Source: Novacetimonas cocois
GTDB lineage: Bacteria > Pseudomonadota > Alphaproteobacteria > Acetobacterales > Acetobacteraceae
Assembly: GCF_003311635.1 (NCBI RefSeq)
Contig: NZ_QEXL01000008.1
Coordinates: 24,824-88,823 of the forward strand
Direction: 5' to 3'
DNA length: 64,000 nt
Below, one piece after another: positions 37,223 to 46,387 of the stretch. How positions within the stretch are numbered: the stretch's first letter is position 1; the number at the start of each line of letters is the position of its first letter. Both the position numbers and the translations under genes were made by a program. The notes beneath the pieces were generated by a model, which had not been told where the DNA came from, did no database searches, and was given only the letters and a program-made list of their open reading frames with translations.

Positions 37223-37468
37223 GGATTGCGGACAAAATGGACGCATCATTAATCTGTCTACGGAAATGGCATGTAATGGAACCATTATGATCCTGTCGTG
37301 GGAAAATAAGATATGGTTTGAAAATTATCCGCGGATTCCATCTTCTTTCAAGATCGGCATCCGGAAATTTTATTAAAGGGTAATTTTTTAAACAGGCCTG
37401 AAGGAAATTGGGCGTTTGCGTCTGCATTGGAAAAAACAAGCAGCCGCCCTGAAAAAAGGAGACATGAA

Positions 37469-38419
37469 TTGCTTTCAAGACGCGCTCTCGGAAGGCTGGC
37501 ACTTTCGCAAGGTCTGGTCACGCTGCTTGGCAGCAAGGCGTTTGCCCAGCAGAATAGTGTCAGGATCGGTTATCAGAAATATGGCACGCTCGTTCTTCTG
37601 AAGGAAAAAGGGTTTCTGGACGAAGCCTTGCGACCCAAGGGAATATCGGTGCAATGGGCACAGTTTCCGGCAGGACCGCCATTGCTGCAGGCTATGATCG
37701 CCGGGGCGCTCGATTTCGGTACGACAGGGGATCTGCCCCCGGTGTTTGCGCAGGCAAGCGCCCCGGATGCCCTGATCTATGCGGGGAACGAAAATCCGAC
37801 TGGCTCCAGCGAAGCGATCATCGTGCCGCAGGACAGTCCGATCCGAACCGTCAGCGACCTGCGCGGCAAACGTGTCGCAGTGACCCGGGGGTCGGATGCC
37901 AACTGGCTTCTTCTTGCATCACTGAGGCTCAATGGCCTGAGCCTGCATGATATCAAGGTCTCCTATCTGCTGCCTGCTGCGGCGCGTCCGGCGTTTGAGG
38001 CGGGACAGGTTGATGCATGGTCGATATGGGACCCTTATCTGTCGGGGGCGTTATCGAGTGCCGGGGGACGTGTCCGCGTGCTGGCCACAGGGGATGAGGT
38101 AGGGGGCGGAACTCCTTTCTATCTCGCGCGCAAGGGATTCTTTACCGAAAATCGTGACCTGCTGCGCGATATCATTGCTGCCGTGGAAAAGTGCGATGCA
38201 TGGGCGCAGGAAAACAGGCCAGAAGTCGCAGCCATGCTTGCCCGCAGCACGGGGCTGGAACTTGGGGTGGTGGAACAGTCGGTGGCAAAAATCCATTTTG
38301 GATTTCACCATATTAAGCCACAGGTCATAGCCAGCCAGCAGCATATCGCCGATACGTTTGTGGCGGCTGGCCTTCTTCCATCAGCGCCGAGGATAAGTGA
38401 AGCAGCCCCCGATATATGA
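37469..38419 (+). CDS. ssuA: Sulfonate-type ABC substrate-binding protein (SsuA family)
   Basis: About 316 residues from a TTG start at 37469, which has a strong AAAAAGGAGA site 7 bases upstream and gives an ideal signal (LSRRALGRLALSQGLVTLLGSKAFAQ, with twin arginines). The mature protein starts NSVRIGYQKYGTLVLLKEKGFLDEAL and has the SsuA pattern: QFPAGPPLLQAMIAGALDFGTTGDLPPVFAQA, IIVPQDSPIRTVSDLRGKRVAVTRGSDANWLLL, AGQVDAWSIWDPYL. It delivers an alkanesulfonate-like substrate to the SsuC/SsuB-type transporter encoded at 32620-34206; the TonB receptor gene sits in between. Confidence 0.88.
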   Translation: MLSRRALGRLALSQGLVTLLGSKAFAQQNSVRIGYQKYGTLVLLKEKGFLDEALRPKGISVQWAQFPAGPPLLQAMIAGALDFGTTGDLPPVFAQASAPDALIYAGNENPTGSSEAIIVPQDSPIRTVSDLRGKRVAVTRGSDANWLLLASLRLNGLSLHDIKVSYLLPAAARPAFEAGQVDAWSIWDPYLSGALSSAGGRVRVLATGDEVGGGTPFYLARKGFFTENRDLLRDIIAAVEKCDAWAQENRPEVAAMLARSTGLELGVVEQSVAKIHFGFHHIKPQVIASQQHIADTFVAAGLLPSAPRISEAAPDI

Positions 38420-38438
38420 GGGATGGCCTGAAAATGAT

Positions 38439-38518
38439 AAAAATTTTCGGTGCAGCCTTTTTTAAAAAGGCGACGTTCTTCAAAGCTTTTTGAAAAAAGC
38501 TTCACCAAAAACTTTTTG
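38439..38518 (+). repeat. Double-hairpin intergenic repeat (copy R6)
   Basis: AAATTTTCGGTGCAGCC then TTTTTTAAAAAGGCG, followed by AAAGCTTTTTG/AAAAAAGCTT and CACCAAAAACTTTTTG. It lies between the convergent genes ending at 38419 and 38600. Confidence 0.8.
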
Positions 38519-38599
38519 AAAGTGTCTGATACAGTGGGCGATCTTGCGCGCACGTATCGTCAGGACCAATCTTCATTGATCTTCCGATGTCCAGCATTC

Positions 38600-41500
38600 T
38601 CAGGCCGACTGGTCCATCGTGGCGAGAGAGTCCAGAACATGATGCGGGTTGACCTGTGGAAGCAGATGGGCCGCATCCCCGAAATAGTTCAGTCCACCCC
38701 ACAGCTTGCGATCACCGACCATGTAAAAGCGGCGTTTGGCGCGAGTGACCGCGACATTGAGGATATTGGGTTTTGATGCCGCCCATTGGGCGGAACCGCG
38801 TTTTGTTTCATCCGCCCCAAGAACCATTATGACGGTATCTTCTTCCTTGCCCTGAAAAGTATGAACAGTACCAACGCGTATGCCAATCCATGTCCGCAGT
38901 TCACGGGGAGGATACATGTTACGGCTGGCCCAGCATGCGGGATCGCGAAGCGCCTTGCCAATAGCCTGCCTGATTTCCTTGAAAGGGGAAATGACATACA
39001 GCGCGGGCAATTCCTGATCGCGGGCGGTGCAGGCCACGATCAGGGCCACGACATAATCGACCTGTTCCTGCACCACCTGTTTGCCCATGACTTTCCCCGC
39101 GACGGAGAACCATGCGCTTTCCCCCAGGAAAGGTGAACTGTCAGGCTCCGGATCCGGATCAGTCGAACCGTGAATCATCTTTCCATCGTAAGCGATGCGA
39201 TTGGCAATCGTGAACATCGGATCAAGGCAGCGACGATGCACGCGCAGGGGACTGCCGACCCAGATCGGATTTCCATCCCGGACGTTCAGGTAAGTGCCAT
39301 AGGGATTGGCGGCATCGGCCAGGGTCTGCACGGAGGCTCTCGCCGGGGAACAGCGTCCATCGGCAGTATGGGGCGAGAGATCGCACAGCGCTTTGACAAG
39401 GGGGGCGGAGAGGGTGAAAACAGGCTCGATCTGCAGGGGATCGCCGATGATGACGGCGCGCCGCGCGCGGAATATCGCACCCACGGCAGCCTGTGGCATG
39501 GCCTGTCCCGCTTCGTCCACAAAAACCCATCCCAGCGTTTCGGGACCGACGCCGTGGAATTGCCGGGCGAAAGAGGCAAAGGTGGTGGAGACAACGGGAA
39601 CGATCATAAAGAAATTCTGCCAGATTGCCGCAACAGTCTCTGGCGTGGACCCGTATCGTCCGGGATTGCTGATGTGCCGGCTGATTGCCGCCAGCGTATC
39701 GAAATAATGCAGGGTCCGTGACGTCATCACCGCCGCAAGCCAGGCTTCGTGCAAGGCAAGGGCTGCCTTGAACAGATCGGAGCGGAGGCGATTGAGTTCC
39801 CGATCATGCCACAGGCCAGAGCGTTGCAGCCCGTCGGTTTCAAGGTCCCGTGCGTTCTCAAACAGGGTAACGTCGGGGAACTCCTCATGGCAGGCGCGAA
39901 GCTGCTTTTCTTCCTGTGCCAGTCTGTTCTGGATCTGTCCGATTGCCGTCTGGATGTCCGTGCAGGCGCTTGTGGCTGCCTGCAAATCCTGGGTCAGGCC
40001 ATTTTCAATCTGCTGCGAAAGGTCGCGGATTTCCTTGCCCAGCCTGATCTGTGCCTGGGCGTTCTCCCGTGTCGCGATGGAATGCTGCTCCTTTTCCCTG
40101 GAGTTGAACAGGGATTTCCATAAGGAAGGTTTCAGACGGTCAATCTGTTCCTGTTCGGCGCGCAGGCTTTCCAGTTCAGCGGTCCTGCGCGTCAGTATAT
40201 GCCGTGCCTCCGCAAGGCTGTCGGCACAATGCTGCTTACGGGCCTGCGCGACATGAAGCCGCCCTGTCTGTTCTGACAGCTGCTGCCGAAGGAGGCCATG
40301 TCCCGAAGACGCATGCAGGTTGGCAAATGCTTCAAGTCCCGCCAGACGGGCGGAGACCTGTTGATCCAGATTGCGGAAATTTTCTGCCGCGTCCCTGAAA
40401 TTCCGCTGTGCGCTGGCGGGAGACGTCCCTTTTACCCATTGCCATATTGTGGCCGGGCGTTCGTTGCCGCTCCATGTTTCCTCTGCATCGTCGGGGACCT
40501 TCCTGAAAAAGACGCTGTCACAGAAACGGGAACGGTTGGTCGAATTTCCCAGTGTGCAGGTGATCAGGCCCCAAGGATATTCCTTGGGCTGGAGGGCGCG
40601 GAAGCCGCCATCCTTTTTTTCCGCCGCAAGCTTGTGGGCTACGGGACGAAGATACGTGAACTCCTCATCGGGGGAGAGATCGATCGCCGCGGATTGCGGC
40701 AGATCCTTCGAAATATTTTCAACAGCAGTATTGTTGTATGAGGTGACAACCATCTCATATCCGCTCAGGTCGGGGCGCAGCTTCCTGACACTGAACTTGT
40801 GCTCTCCGCTGTCGGCCTCGACAGAACCGATGAAGGCGTCGCCTGCGGATTTCATGCTGGCGAGGACACGGGCGCGGCGGGTGATGTTTTCCGCGAAAAT
40901 ATCACGCAGCAGGGTGGTTTTCCCCGTTCCGGGCGGACCATTGACCGAAAAAACGCCACGATCCTTCAGGTGACTGAATGCGGTGTTGATGGCGAACTGC
41001 TGCATCAGGCTCATGGCATGGGCAGGGTTTGATATCCAGCGCCCGCTGTTCATGAACCGGGGATGCAACGTGTCAATGATATGTTCGCGGCCCCTGTCCG
41101 TGCCCAGATCGGTCCTTTCCCTTTCGGAAAGTTCCGTCAGATACTGCCGCAGGGCCGGGGGAATGGTGCCTGCCTTCAGGGCTGCATGGGCACGTTCGAT
41201 ATCGGTCAGGAAGAAGCTGTTGAGGATGCCGATTTCGGGGAGCTTTTCCTGCTTTTCATCGTCATCGTCTTCCTGTGGCGACGGCTTCGTCTCCGTACTA
41301 GGGGCAGGATCCCGACGGATTTTTTCCTTTCCGTAATTGAGTTGCAGCAGGGCGGCAGGCAGGTCCCGTGGCGGGAAAAAATCGGCCCATTCCCCGAAAA
41401 TCCTGATCAGATGGGGTATTTCCTCGGCTGCAAGCGGCAGGGGGACCGTCGGGTCCGTAATATTGGCCGCATGTCGCCTTTCCTCGGAAAAATTGGCCAG

Positions 41501-42001
41501 CATCCTTTGCAGGCGCAGTCTGTCCGCCTCGAACGCATCCCATGACAGGGCATTCAGGGAATATTTCAGGGCCTTGCCAATGGCCCATGGAAAAGTCGAG
41601 ATTTCGACAGACGTAAAATCAGGCTCACCCGCTGCATTGAGGCGGATTTTGGCCATGCATGTCGTGGCGTTGGGATATCCGTGCGGTTCCTGCGTGTCGT
41701 CCTCGTCGTTACGCTCTTCCCGGTCAAGGCGGTTGAATTCGGTTTCAGCCTCCAGCCTGCTGGTGACACGCTGGACTTCTTCCCTGTCGAACAGGCCAAG
41801 GAACAGGTTCGCGCCAACCGATATTTTCCCGCGTGGCGGAGGGTAGTCATTGGGAAGCCTGGGATTGTCCGGAAGCACGAAAACGGAAAACTGGTTTTCG
41901 CTTTTCCTTTCCCTGACCTGTCGCAGGTCGAAGGGAATGAAGAATTCAATTTTGTGCCAGCATGCAAGAATATCAGAAAATGCGGCTGTTTCTGAAGTCA
42001 T
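38600..42001 (-). CDS. Large UPF1-like superfamily 1 helicase (orphan)
   Basis: 1133 residues. An N-terminal region of about 340 residues (acidic stretch EDDDDEK near 244-250) precedes the helicase core: Walker A GPPGTGKTT (355-363), a long coiled-coil insertion rich in Q/E/R (about 545-705), Walker B FVDEAGQA (827-834), motif III GDPLQIEP (853-860), and the C-terminal half with VHTFQGKE (1046-1053) and NVAVTRAKRR (1082-1091). This is the AAA_11/AAA_12 architecture of UPF1/Dna2-like helicases, which unwind DNA or RNA. No nuclease motif was seen. It stands alone between unrelated genes. Standalone SF1 helicases of this size occur in phage-defence settings, but the function here is unknown. Confidence 0.86.
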   Translation of the reverse strand: MTSETAAFSDILACWHKIEFFIPFDLRQVRERKSENQFSVFVLPDNPRLPNDYPPPRGKISVGANLFLGLFDREEVQRVTSRLEAETEFNRLDREERNDEDDTQEPHGYPNATTCMAKIRLNAAGEPDFTSVEISTFPWAIGKALKYSLNALSWDAFEADRLRLQRMLANFSEERRHAANITDPTVPLPLAAEEIPHLIRIFGEWADFFPPRDLPAALLQLNYGKEKIRRDPAPSTETKPSPQEDDDDEKQEKLPEIGILNSFFLTDIERAHAALKAGTIPPALRQYLTELSERERTDLGTDRGREHIIDTLHPRFMNSGRWISNPAHAMSLMQQFAINTAFSHLKDRGVFSVNGPPGTGKTTLLRDIFAENITRRARVLASMKSAGDAFIGSVEADSGEHKFSVRKLRPDLSGYEMVVTSYNNTAVENISKDLPQSAAIDLSPDEEFTYLRPVAHKLAAEKKDGGFRALQPKEYPWGLITCTLGNSTNRSRFCDSVFFRKVPDDAEETWSGNERPATIWQWVKGTSPASAQRNFRDAAENFRNLDQQVSARLAGLEAFANLHASSGHGLLRQQLSEQTGRLHVAQARKQHCADSLAEARHILTRRTAELESLRAEQEQIDRLKPSLWKSLFNSREKEQHSIATRENAQAQIRLGKEIRDLSQQIENGLTQDLQAATSACTDIQTAIGQIQNRLAQEEKQLRACHEEFPDVTLFENARDLETDGLQRSGLWHDRELNRLRSDLFKAALALHEAWLAAVMTSRTLHYFDTLAAISRHISNPGRYGSTPETVAAIWQNFFMIVPVVSTTFASFARQFHGVGPETLGWVFVDEAGQAMPQAAVGAIFRARRAVIIGDPLQIEPVFTLSAPLVKALCDLSPHTADGRCSPARASVQTLADAANPYGTYLNVRDGNPIWVGSPLRVHRRCLDPMFTIANRIAYDGKMIHGSTDPDPEPDSSPFLGESAWFSVAGKVMGKQVVQEQVDYVVALIVACTARDQELPALYVISPFKEIRQAIGKALRDPACWASRNMYPPRELRTWIGIRVGTVHTFQGKEEDTVIMVLGADETKRGSAQWAASKPNILNVAVTRAKRRFYMVGDRKLWGGLNYFGDAAHLLPQVNPHHVLDSLATMDQSA

Positions 42002-42814
42002 TCCCTGGGGTCTTCTCTATGTGGGCCCTGTCGTCCGGACACTATATATAGCATGGCAACCTGAAAGTAACAGCACGAAAGGCCGCCTTGCATAAGGTCG
42101 GAAAGTTCCCTCCTGCCCGCAGGAAAAAAGAACATGAAGCAACATTTTCCTGTGTATTGCGGTGATTTCCATCTGCGCTCTCATAACAGGGGGCGCTTTA
42201 TCCAACAGTGGGTATCGGATGATGTTCATAAGGCAGGCACATGTATTTCCGATCCCATGGTCAGGCATGAAAATCATGAACATATTCCATCCCGAATATG
42301 GAACAAAAATCAGTGATTGCGACAGGATGCTGGTTTCCGGCGTGTATGATTTCTTCGTTCCCGGCGACCGATCTGCGCTTCCTGTCCACGTTTCGTGCAT
42401 GTGCCAGATGGCGCGGTTCCTGCAGGCGGCGCGGTATTGTCGGTTGATGCCCCGCACGCAGGTCAGGTAACGACGCGGAATGTGAATGTCTTCCCCGGCT
42501 GGCAAATGGCAGGACATCTGCTGATGAAGGATGCGCCAGTCATGTTGTCACTGCGGCATAGGGTCATGGGCGGCGGCAGGGAACCGTCGGTCCTCAAGGC
42601 GGTGCCGTTTCCACGTGACCTTGAGCGATTTATGTTGCTGTCACGCAACATGTCCGACGATATCGGAAAAATTGTCATGCGAATGAAAATAGAACTCATG
42701 ACAGAACAGAAATGAGATAGATTTTTCCATAATCGGGAATGCGCAGTGCCTGACTTGTCTTCGCGGTTGCGCGGGAACTGGCGGACATGTGCAAAATCGA
42801 AGGGAGGAATCCTC
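42002..42814. other. Long intergenic region, possibly holding gene remnants
   Basis: About 810 bases. Frames at 42162-42470 and 42395-42715 (plus strand) each look partly protein-like (for example TRNVNVFPGWQMAGHLLM and PRDLERFMLLSRNMSDDIGK), and could be pieces of one decayed gene, but I cannot match them to a family. No hairpin repeat is visible. Promoters of the helicase (leftward) and the transporter (rightward) should be here. Confidence 0.4.
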
Positions 42815-43819
42815 TTGCGGATCCAGTCAGGAAAGGCGCGCAACCTTGTTGCGGCAGCAATGGGGAACACGCTGGAATTCTATGATTTTACCGTTTATGC
42901 GGCTTTTTCCACCTTTCTGTCGGCGGCCTGTTTCCCTGCGGGTAATCCCCGTCTTGCCCTGCTGCTTTCGACAGTGATTTTCGGGATCGGGTTTCTGGCC
43001 CGTCCCCTCGGGACGATCATTTCAGGTCTGTGCGGCATCCTGCTGGGACTGTCCATGTCTTCGACCCAGATCGCGGGATGGGGATGGCGGCTGCCTTTCA
43101 TCCTTGGCGCCATTATCGTGCCCGTGGGTATATGGATACGGCGCAACATGGATGAAACCCTTGCACCCGATCAGGTCCATCATGGCATGGGGAAAAACGT
43201 GCGTCATGTCTTCATGCGCATGCCGGGCCGGATTGCCCTGTGTACGCTGCTGGTGGCCGGGGCGACGATTTCGCAGTATTTTTTCCTGTACGGCACCATA
43301 TTCGCCATCCATGATCTGCGGTTTCCGGCTGCATTCGCAATCTCGGTCAATATTGCCCTTGGGCTGACGGGATGTCCGTTCGCCCTTCTGGGCGGTTATC
43401 TCAGTGACCGTTATGATCCGTATGTCGTCACGCTTGCGGCCCGTTTTGTCTTGTGTGGCCTGTTCCTGCCGGCATTCGTCTTCCTGCTTTCCCATCCCTC
43501 CCCACTGGTATTTACACTGGTGCTGATGCTGCTCATGTCGCTGCATGCGCTGGCGTCGGGCGCGTGCATGCGGATACTGCCCGACCTGTTTCCGATGAAT
43601 GTCCGCACATTGGGGACGGGGCTTTCCTATTCACTGGGGGTGACGATATTCGGGGGCACGGCCCAGACAATATTCACGCTGCTTATCGACAGGACAGGCG
43701 ACAGGCTGTCATGGATATATTTCGTGACGGGAATGCTGATCATCTCCTCGTCCTCGCTTGTGTTCCTGCGGCGCATTGCCCGGCACGACAGGGAAACCGG
43801 GGATGGGGCGGGAGGATGA
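42815..43819 (+). CDS. MHS-family MFS transporter with an internal deletion
   Basis: About 335 residues from a TTG start at 42815, which has GGAGG 7 bases upstream and gives the standard N-terminus (GKARNLVAAAMGNTLEFYDFTVYA). Family members (ProP/KgtP/ShiA-like, 420-450 residues) have a conserved G-x-x-x-D-R-x-G-R-(K/R) loop and three to four helices after the segment GFLARPLG. Here GFLARPLGTIISG is joined directly to GILLGLSMSSTQIAGWGWRLPFILGAI, so about 85-90 residues are missing in frame. The C-terminal half is intact (LSDRYDP, GACMRILPDLFPMNVRTLGTGLSYS). The product is probably inactive, though expressed in frame. It lies just upstream of an AbgB-like hydrolase. Confidence 0.75.
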   Translation: MRIQSGKARNLVAAAMGNTLEFYDFTVYAAFSTFLSAACFPAGNPRLALLLSTVIFGIGFLARPLGTIISGLCGILLGLSMSSTQIAGWGWRLPFILGAIIVPVGIWIRRNMDETLAPDQVHHGMGKNVRHVFMRMPGRIALCTLLVAGATISQYFFLYGTIFAIHDLRFPAAFAISVNIALGLTGCPFALLGGYLSDRYDPYVVTLAARFVLCGLFLPAFVFLLSHPSPLVFTLVLMLLMSLHALASGACMRILPDLFPMNVRTLGTGLSYSLGVTIFGGTAQTIFTLLIDRTGDRLSWIYFVTGMLIISSSSLVFLRRIARHDRETGDGAGG

Positions 43820-43913
43820 GGGGCGGATGCACGACCGTGGCGCAGGGCGTGCCGTTTTTCCCGGATACTATCGTCGGGCGATGCTGTATCATATTCCCTG
43901 TCATGGAGGGGAC

Positions 43914-45326
43914 ATGAAAAATATCGATGAAATCTGGGCGGTCGTGGATATGCTCGGGGGTGTGTTCTGCGATTTTTCCGATCGCATCTGGGACACGCCG
44001 GAACTTGCCTATGATGAGTACCGCTCCGTTGACACGCAGCAGGTCATGCTGGAACACCACGGGTTTCGTATCACGCGAAATCTGGCCGGGATTCCGACTT
44101 CCGTCATGGGCGAAGCCGGGGAAGGGGGACCGGTCATCGCTTTTCTGGGGGAATTCGATGCCCTGCCCGGACTAAGTCAGGAAGCAGGCGTGACGCATTG
44201 CAGCCCGGTGGAGGATGCCGATAACGGGCATGGCTGTGGCCATAACCTGCTGGGTGGCGCGGCGATGCTGGCGGCTGGCGCGCTGAAAGACTGGATGGCG
44301 GAAAAGGGAATTGCCGGCAGGGTCCGCTATTATGGCTGCCCGGCGGAGGAAGGGGGCGCCGCAAAGACGTTCATGGTGCGCGATGGCGTGTTTGATGATG
44401 TCGATTTCGCGCTGTCATGGCATCCCGGTTCGATCGCGGGTCCGTTCTATCCGGCGTCGCTTGCGAATATGCGTATTGATTTCACGTTCCACGGACGCGC
44501 ATCCCACGCTGCCGCTTCCCCGCATCTCGGGCGGTCTGCCCTGGATGCGGCGGAACTGATGAACATAGGCGTCAATTACCTGCGCGAACATATGCCCAGT
44601 TCCGCGCGCGTCCATTATGCCTATCTGGATGCGGGCGGCGTGGCGCCCAACGTGGTGCAGTCGAAGGTGACCATACGTTACCTGATCCGCGCCGATGACC
44701 TGCGCCAGCTGCGGGAGCTGACTGAACGGGTCAGGAAAATCGCCCGAGGCGCGACGCTGATGACCGAAACGAGGGTGGAAGAAAGCGTGGTCAGCGCCGT
44801 ATCCAACCTGATGGGCAACACCCCGCTGGAAGATACGATATATTCCAACCTGATCCGTCTGGGACTGCCGCGGTTCGATCAGGAGGATTACGAATTCGCG
44901 CGGGAAATCCAGAAAACCCTGACGCCGCAGGATATCCGAACCGCCTTTCTGTCTGCTGGGTTGCCACCGCGCGATGACGTGCCGTTATGCGATACGATCG
45001 CGCCGCGTGAATTCGTGCCGCCGCCCTTTGGTTCCACCGATGTGGGGGACGTCAGCTGGGTCGTACCTACCGTTCAGATGTGGGGGGCGACCTGCGCCAT
45101 CGGGACGCAGCTTCATTCGTGGCAGATGACCGCACAGGGCAAGAGCGGCATCGCGCACAAGGGGATGATCCACGCCGCCAAGGTGATGGCCGCTACCGCC
45201 CGCGACGTCCTGATGTCCCCCGCCCTTCTGGAACGCGTAAAGGCGGATCATGACAGCCGCCTTGCACAGGAACCCTATGTCTGCCCCATGCCTGCCGAAG
45301 TCCTCCCGCCCGTTCAGGACAAATGA
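43914..45326 (+). CDS. M20-family amidohydrolase, AbgB-like (aminobenzoyl-glutamate utilization type)
   Basis: About 470 residues from ATG 43914, preceded by GGAGGGG; the frame is open further upstream but without family similarity. Features: FSDRIWDTPELAYDEYRSV, the metal ligands in GEFDALPG and NGHGCGHNLLG, PAEEGGAAK, HPG, a dimerisation domain starting ANMRIDFTFHGRASHAA, and a C-terminal STDVGDVSWVVPT with QLHSWQMTAQGKSGIAHKGM. This pattern is that of p-aminobenzoyl-glutamate hydrolase subunit B. It hydrolyses an N-acyl amino acid or similar amide in the cytoplasm. The gene upstream encodes a (damaged) MHS transporter that may once have supplied its substrate. Confidence 0.87.
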   Translation: MKNIDEIWAVVDMLGGVFCDFSDRIWDTPELAYDEYRSVDTQQVMLEHHGFRITRNLAGIPTSVMGEAGEGGPVIAFLGEFDALPGLSQEAGVTHCSPVEDADNGHGCGHNLLGGAAMLAAGALKDWMAEKGIAGRVRYYGCPAEEGGAAKTFMVRDGVFDDVDFALSWHPGSIAGPFYPASLANMRIDFTFHGRASHAAASPHLGRSALDAAELMNIGVNYLREHMPSSARVHYAYLDAGGVAPNVVQSKVTIRYLIRADDLRQLRELTERVRKIARGATLMTETRVEESVVSAVSNLMGNTPLEDTIYSNLIRLGLPRFDQEDYEFAREIQKTLTPQDIRTAFLSAGLPPRDDVPLCDTIAPREFVPPPFGSTDVGDVSWVVPTVQMWGATCAIGTQLHSWQMTAQGKSGIAHKGMIHAAKVMAATARDVLMSPALLERVKADHDSRLAQEPYVCPMPAEVLPPVQDK

Positions 45327-45396
45327 CGGGAAAGCACGCGGGATCGGGTAGTGCAGGCGCGGACAGGCATGTGTCACCGGATGCGCCTGCGTCCTG

Positions 45397-46242
45397 TCAT
45401 TCCGGGACGACCCATTCGACGGTTGCGGCCGTTTCCTCGTCCCCCAGATGTCTGCACAGCACGTCCAGGGCATGCCGCGCCACGTCCGCGAACCCGAAAG
45501 GCGGGTTCGCGACGATCATGCCGCTGCCATTGAGGCGCGATGGGTCAAGAGGGGGGCGTAGCGTCAGTTCAAGCGCCAGCAGGTTCCGTTCCCCCGCATC
45601 CTTCAGGGTGTTGTGAAACGCGCGGACGGGGGCGCGGTGCTTGATCGGATACCATGCCGCGATGATGCCCGTGGCAAACCGGCGCCGCGCCGTGATGATG
45701 GCTTTCGCCAGACGCTGGAACTCGTCCTTCTGCTCAAAGGGAGGATCCATAAGGACCAGCCCGCGCTTTGCATGCCGGGGCGGAAGGAGTGCGGTAATGG
45801 CTTCGTAGCCATCACGGCCATGGACCGAGACGGCGAAAGTATTGCGGAACAGCCTTTTCAGGCTCAGCTGGTCCTGCGGATGCAGTTCGCAGCAGGTCAG
45901 CATGTCGCCCGGCCGCAGAAGCCGGGAAACAAGAGCCGGGGAACCGGGATAGAACAGTTCTCCCTCATGTTCACGCATGACATGGCGCACGATGTCGAGC
46001 CAGTCGTCCAGCGCCGGATCCTCCCCCGGGGGTAACCCAAGCAGGCGCCCGATGCCGTCGCGCCATTCCCCCGTTGACTGGGCCTGTGGCCCCGACAGGT
46101 CATACAGCCCGACGCCTGCATGCGTATCGAGGACGCAGAAAGGCGCGGGCTTGCGGCAGAGCGCCTTTATCAGTGCCGTCAGCAGGACGTGTTTCATGAC
46201 ATCGGCAAAATTGCCCGCGTGATAGCCGTGCCTGTAATTCAA
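45397..46242 (-). CDS. rlmJ: 23S rRNA (adenine-2030-N6)-methyltransferase RlmJ
   Basis: About 281 residues. It begins NYRHGYHAGNFADVMKHVLL, the hallmark N-terminus of RlmJ, with TTG at 46242 as the probable start; a GTG at 46278 adds 12 residues. Further motifs: LDTHAGVGLYDL (SAM site), YPGSPAL, CELHPQDQ, VHGRDGYEAI, and the catalytic LMDPPFEQKDEF (DPPF). It methylates A2030 of 23S rRNA. Convergent with the amidohydrolase gene, and the only clear housekeeping gene in this part of the window. Confidence 0.92.
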   Translation of the reverse strand: MNYRHGYHAGNFADVMKHVLLTALIKALCRKPAPFCVLDTHAGVGLYDLSGPQAQSTGEWRDGIGRLLGLPPGEDPALDDWLDIVRHVMREHEGELFYPGSPALVSRLLRPGDMLTCCELHPQDQLSLKRLFRNTFAVSVHGRDGYEAITALLPPRHAKRGLVLMDPPFEQKDEFQRLAKAIITARRRFATGIIAAWYPIKHRAPVRAFHNTLKDAGERNLLALELTLRPPLDPSRLNGSGMIVANPPFGFADVARHALDVLCRHLGDEETAATVEWVVPE

Positions 46243-46387
46243 TGTCGTCTGGTTCCCGGAAAATGCCTTTGCCGCCACGGGACGGCGCCCCGAGTGTTAA
46301 TCCATGACCATGTTCCCTGTCATGGGGATTGATGGCCGGTCACGACAGATTTTCCACAAAGGTGGCAGACCATCCCCGGCAGGCACG

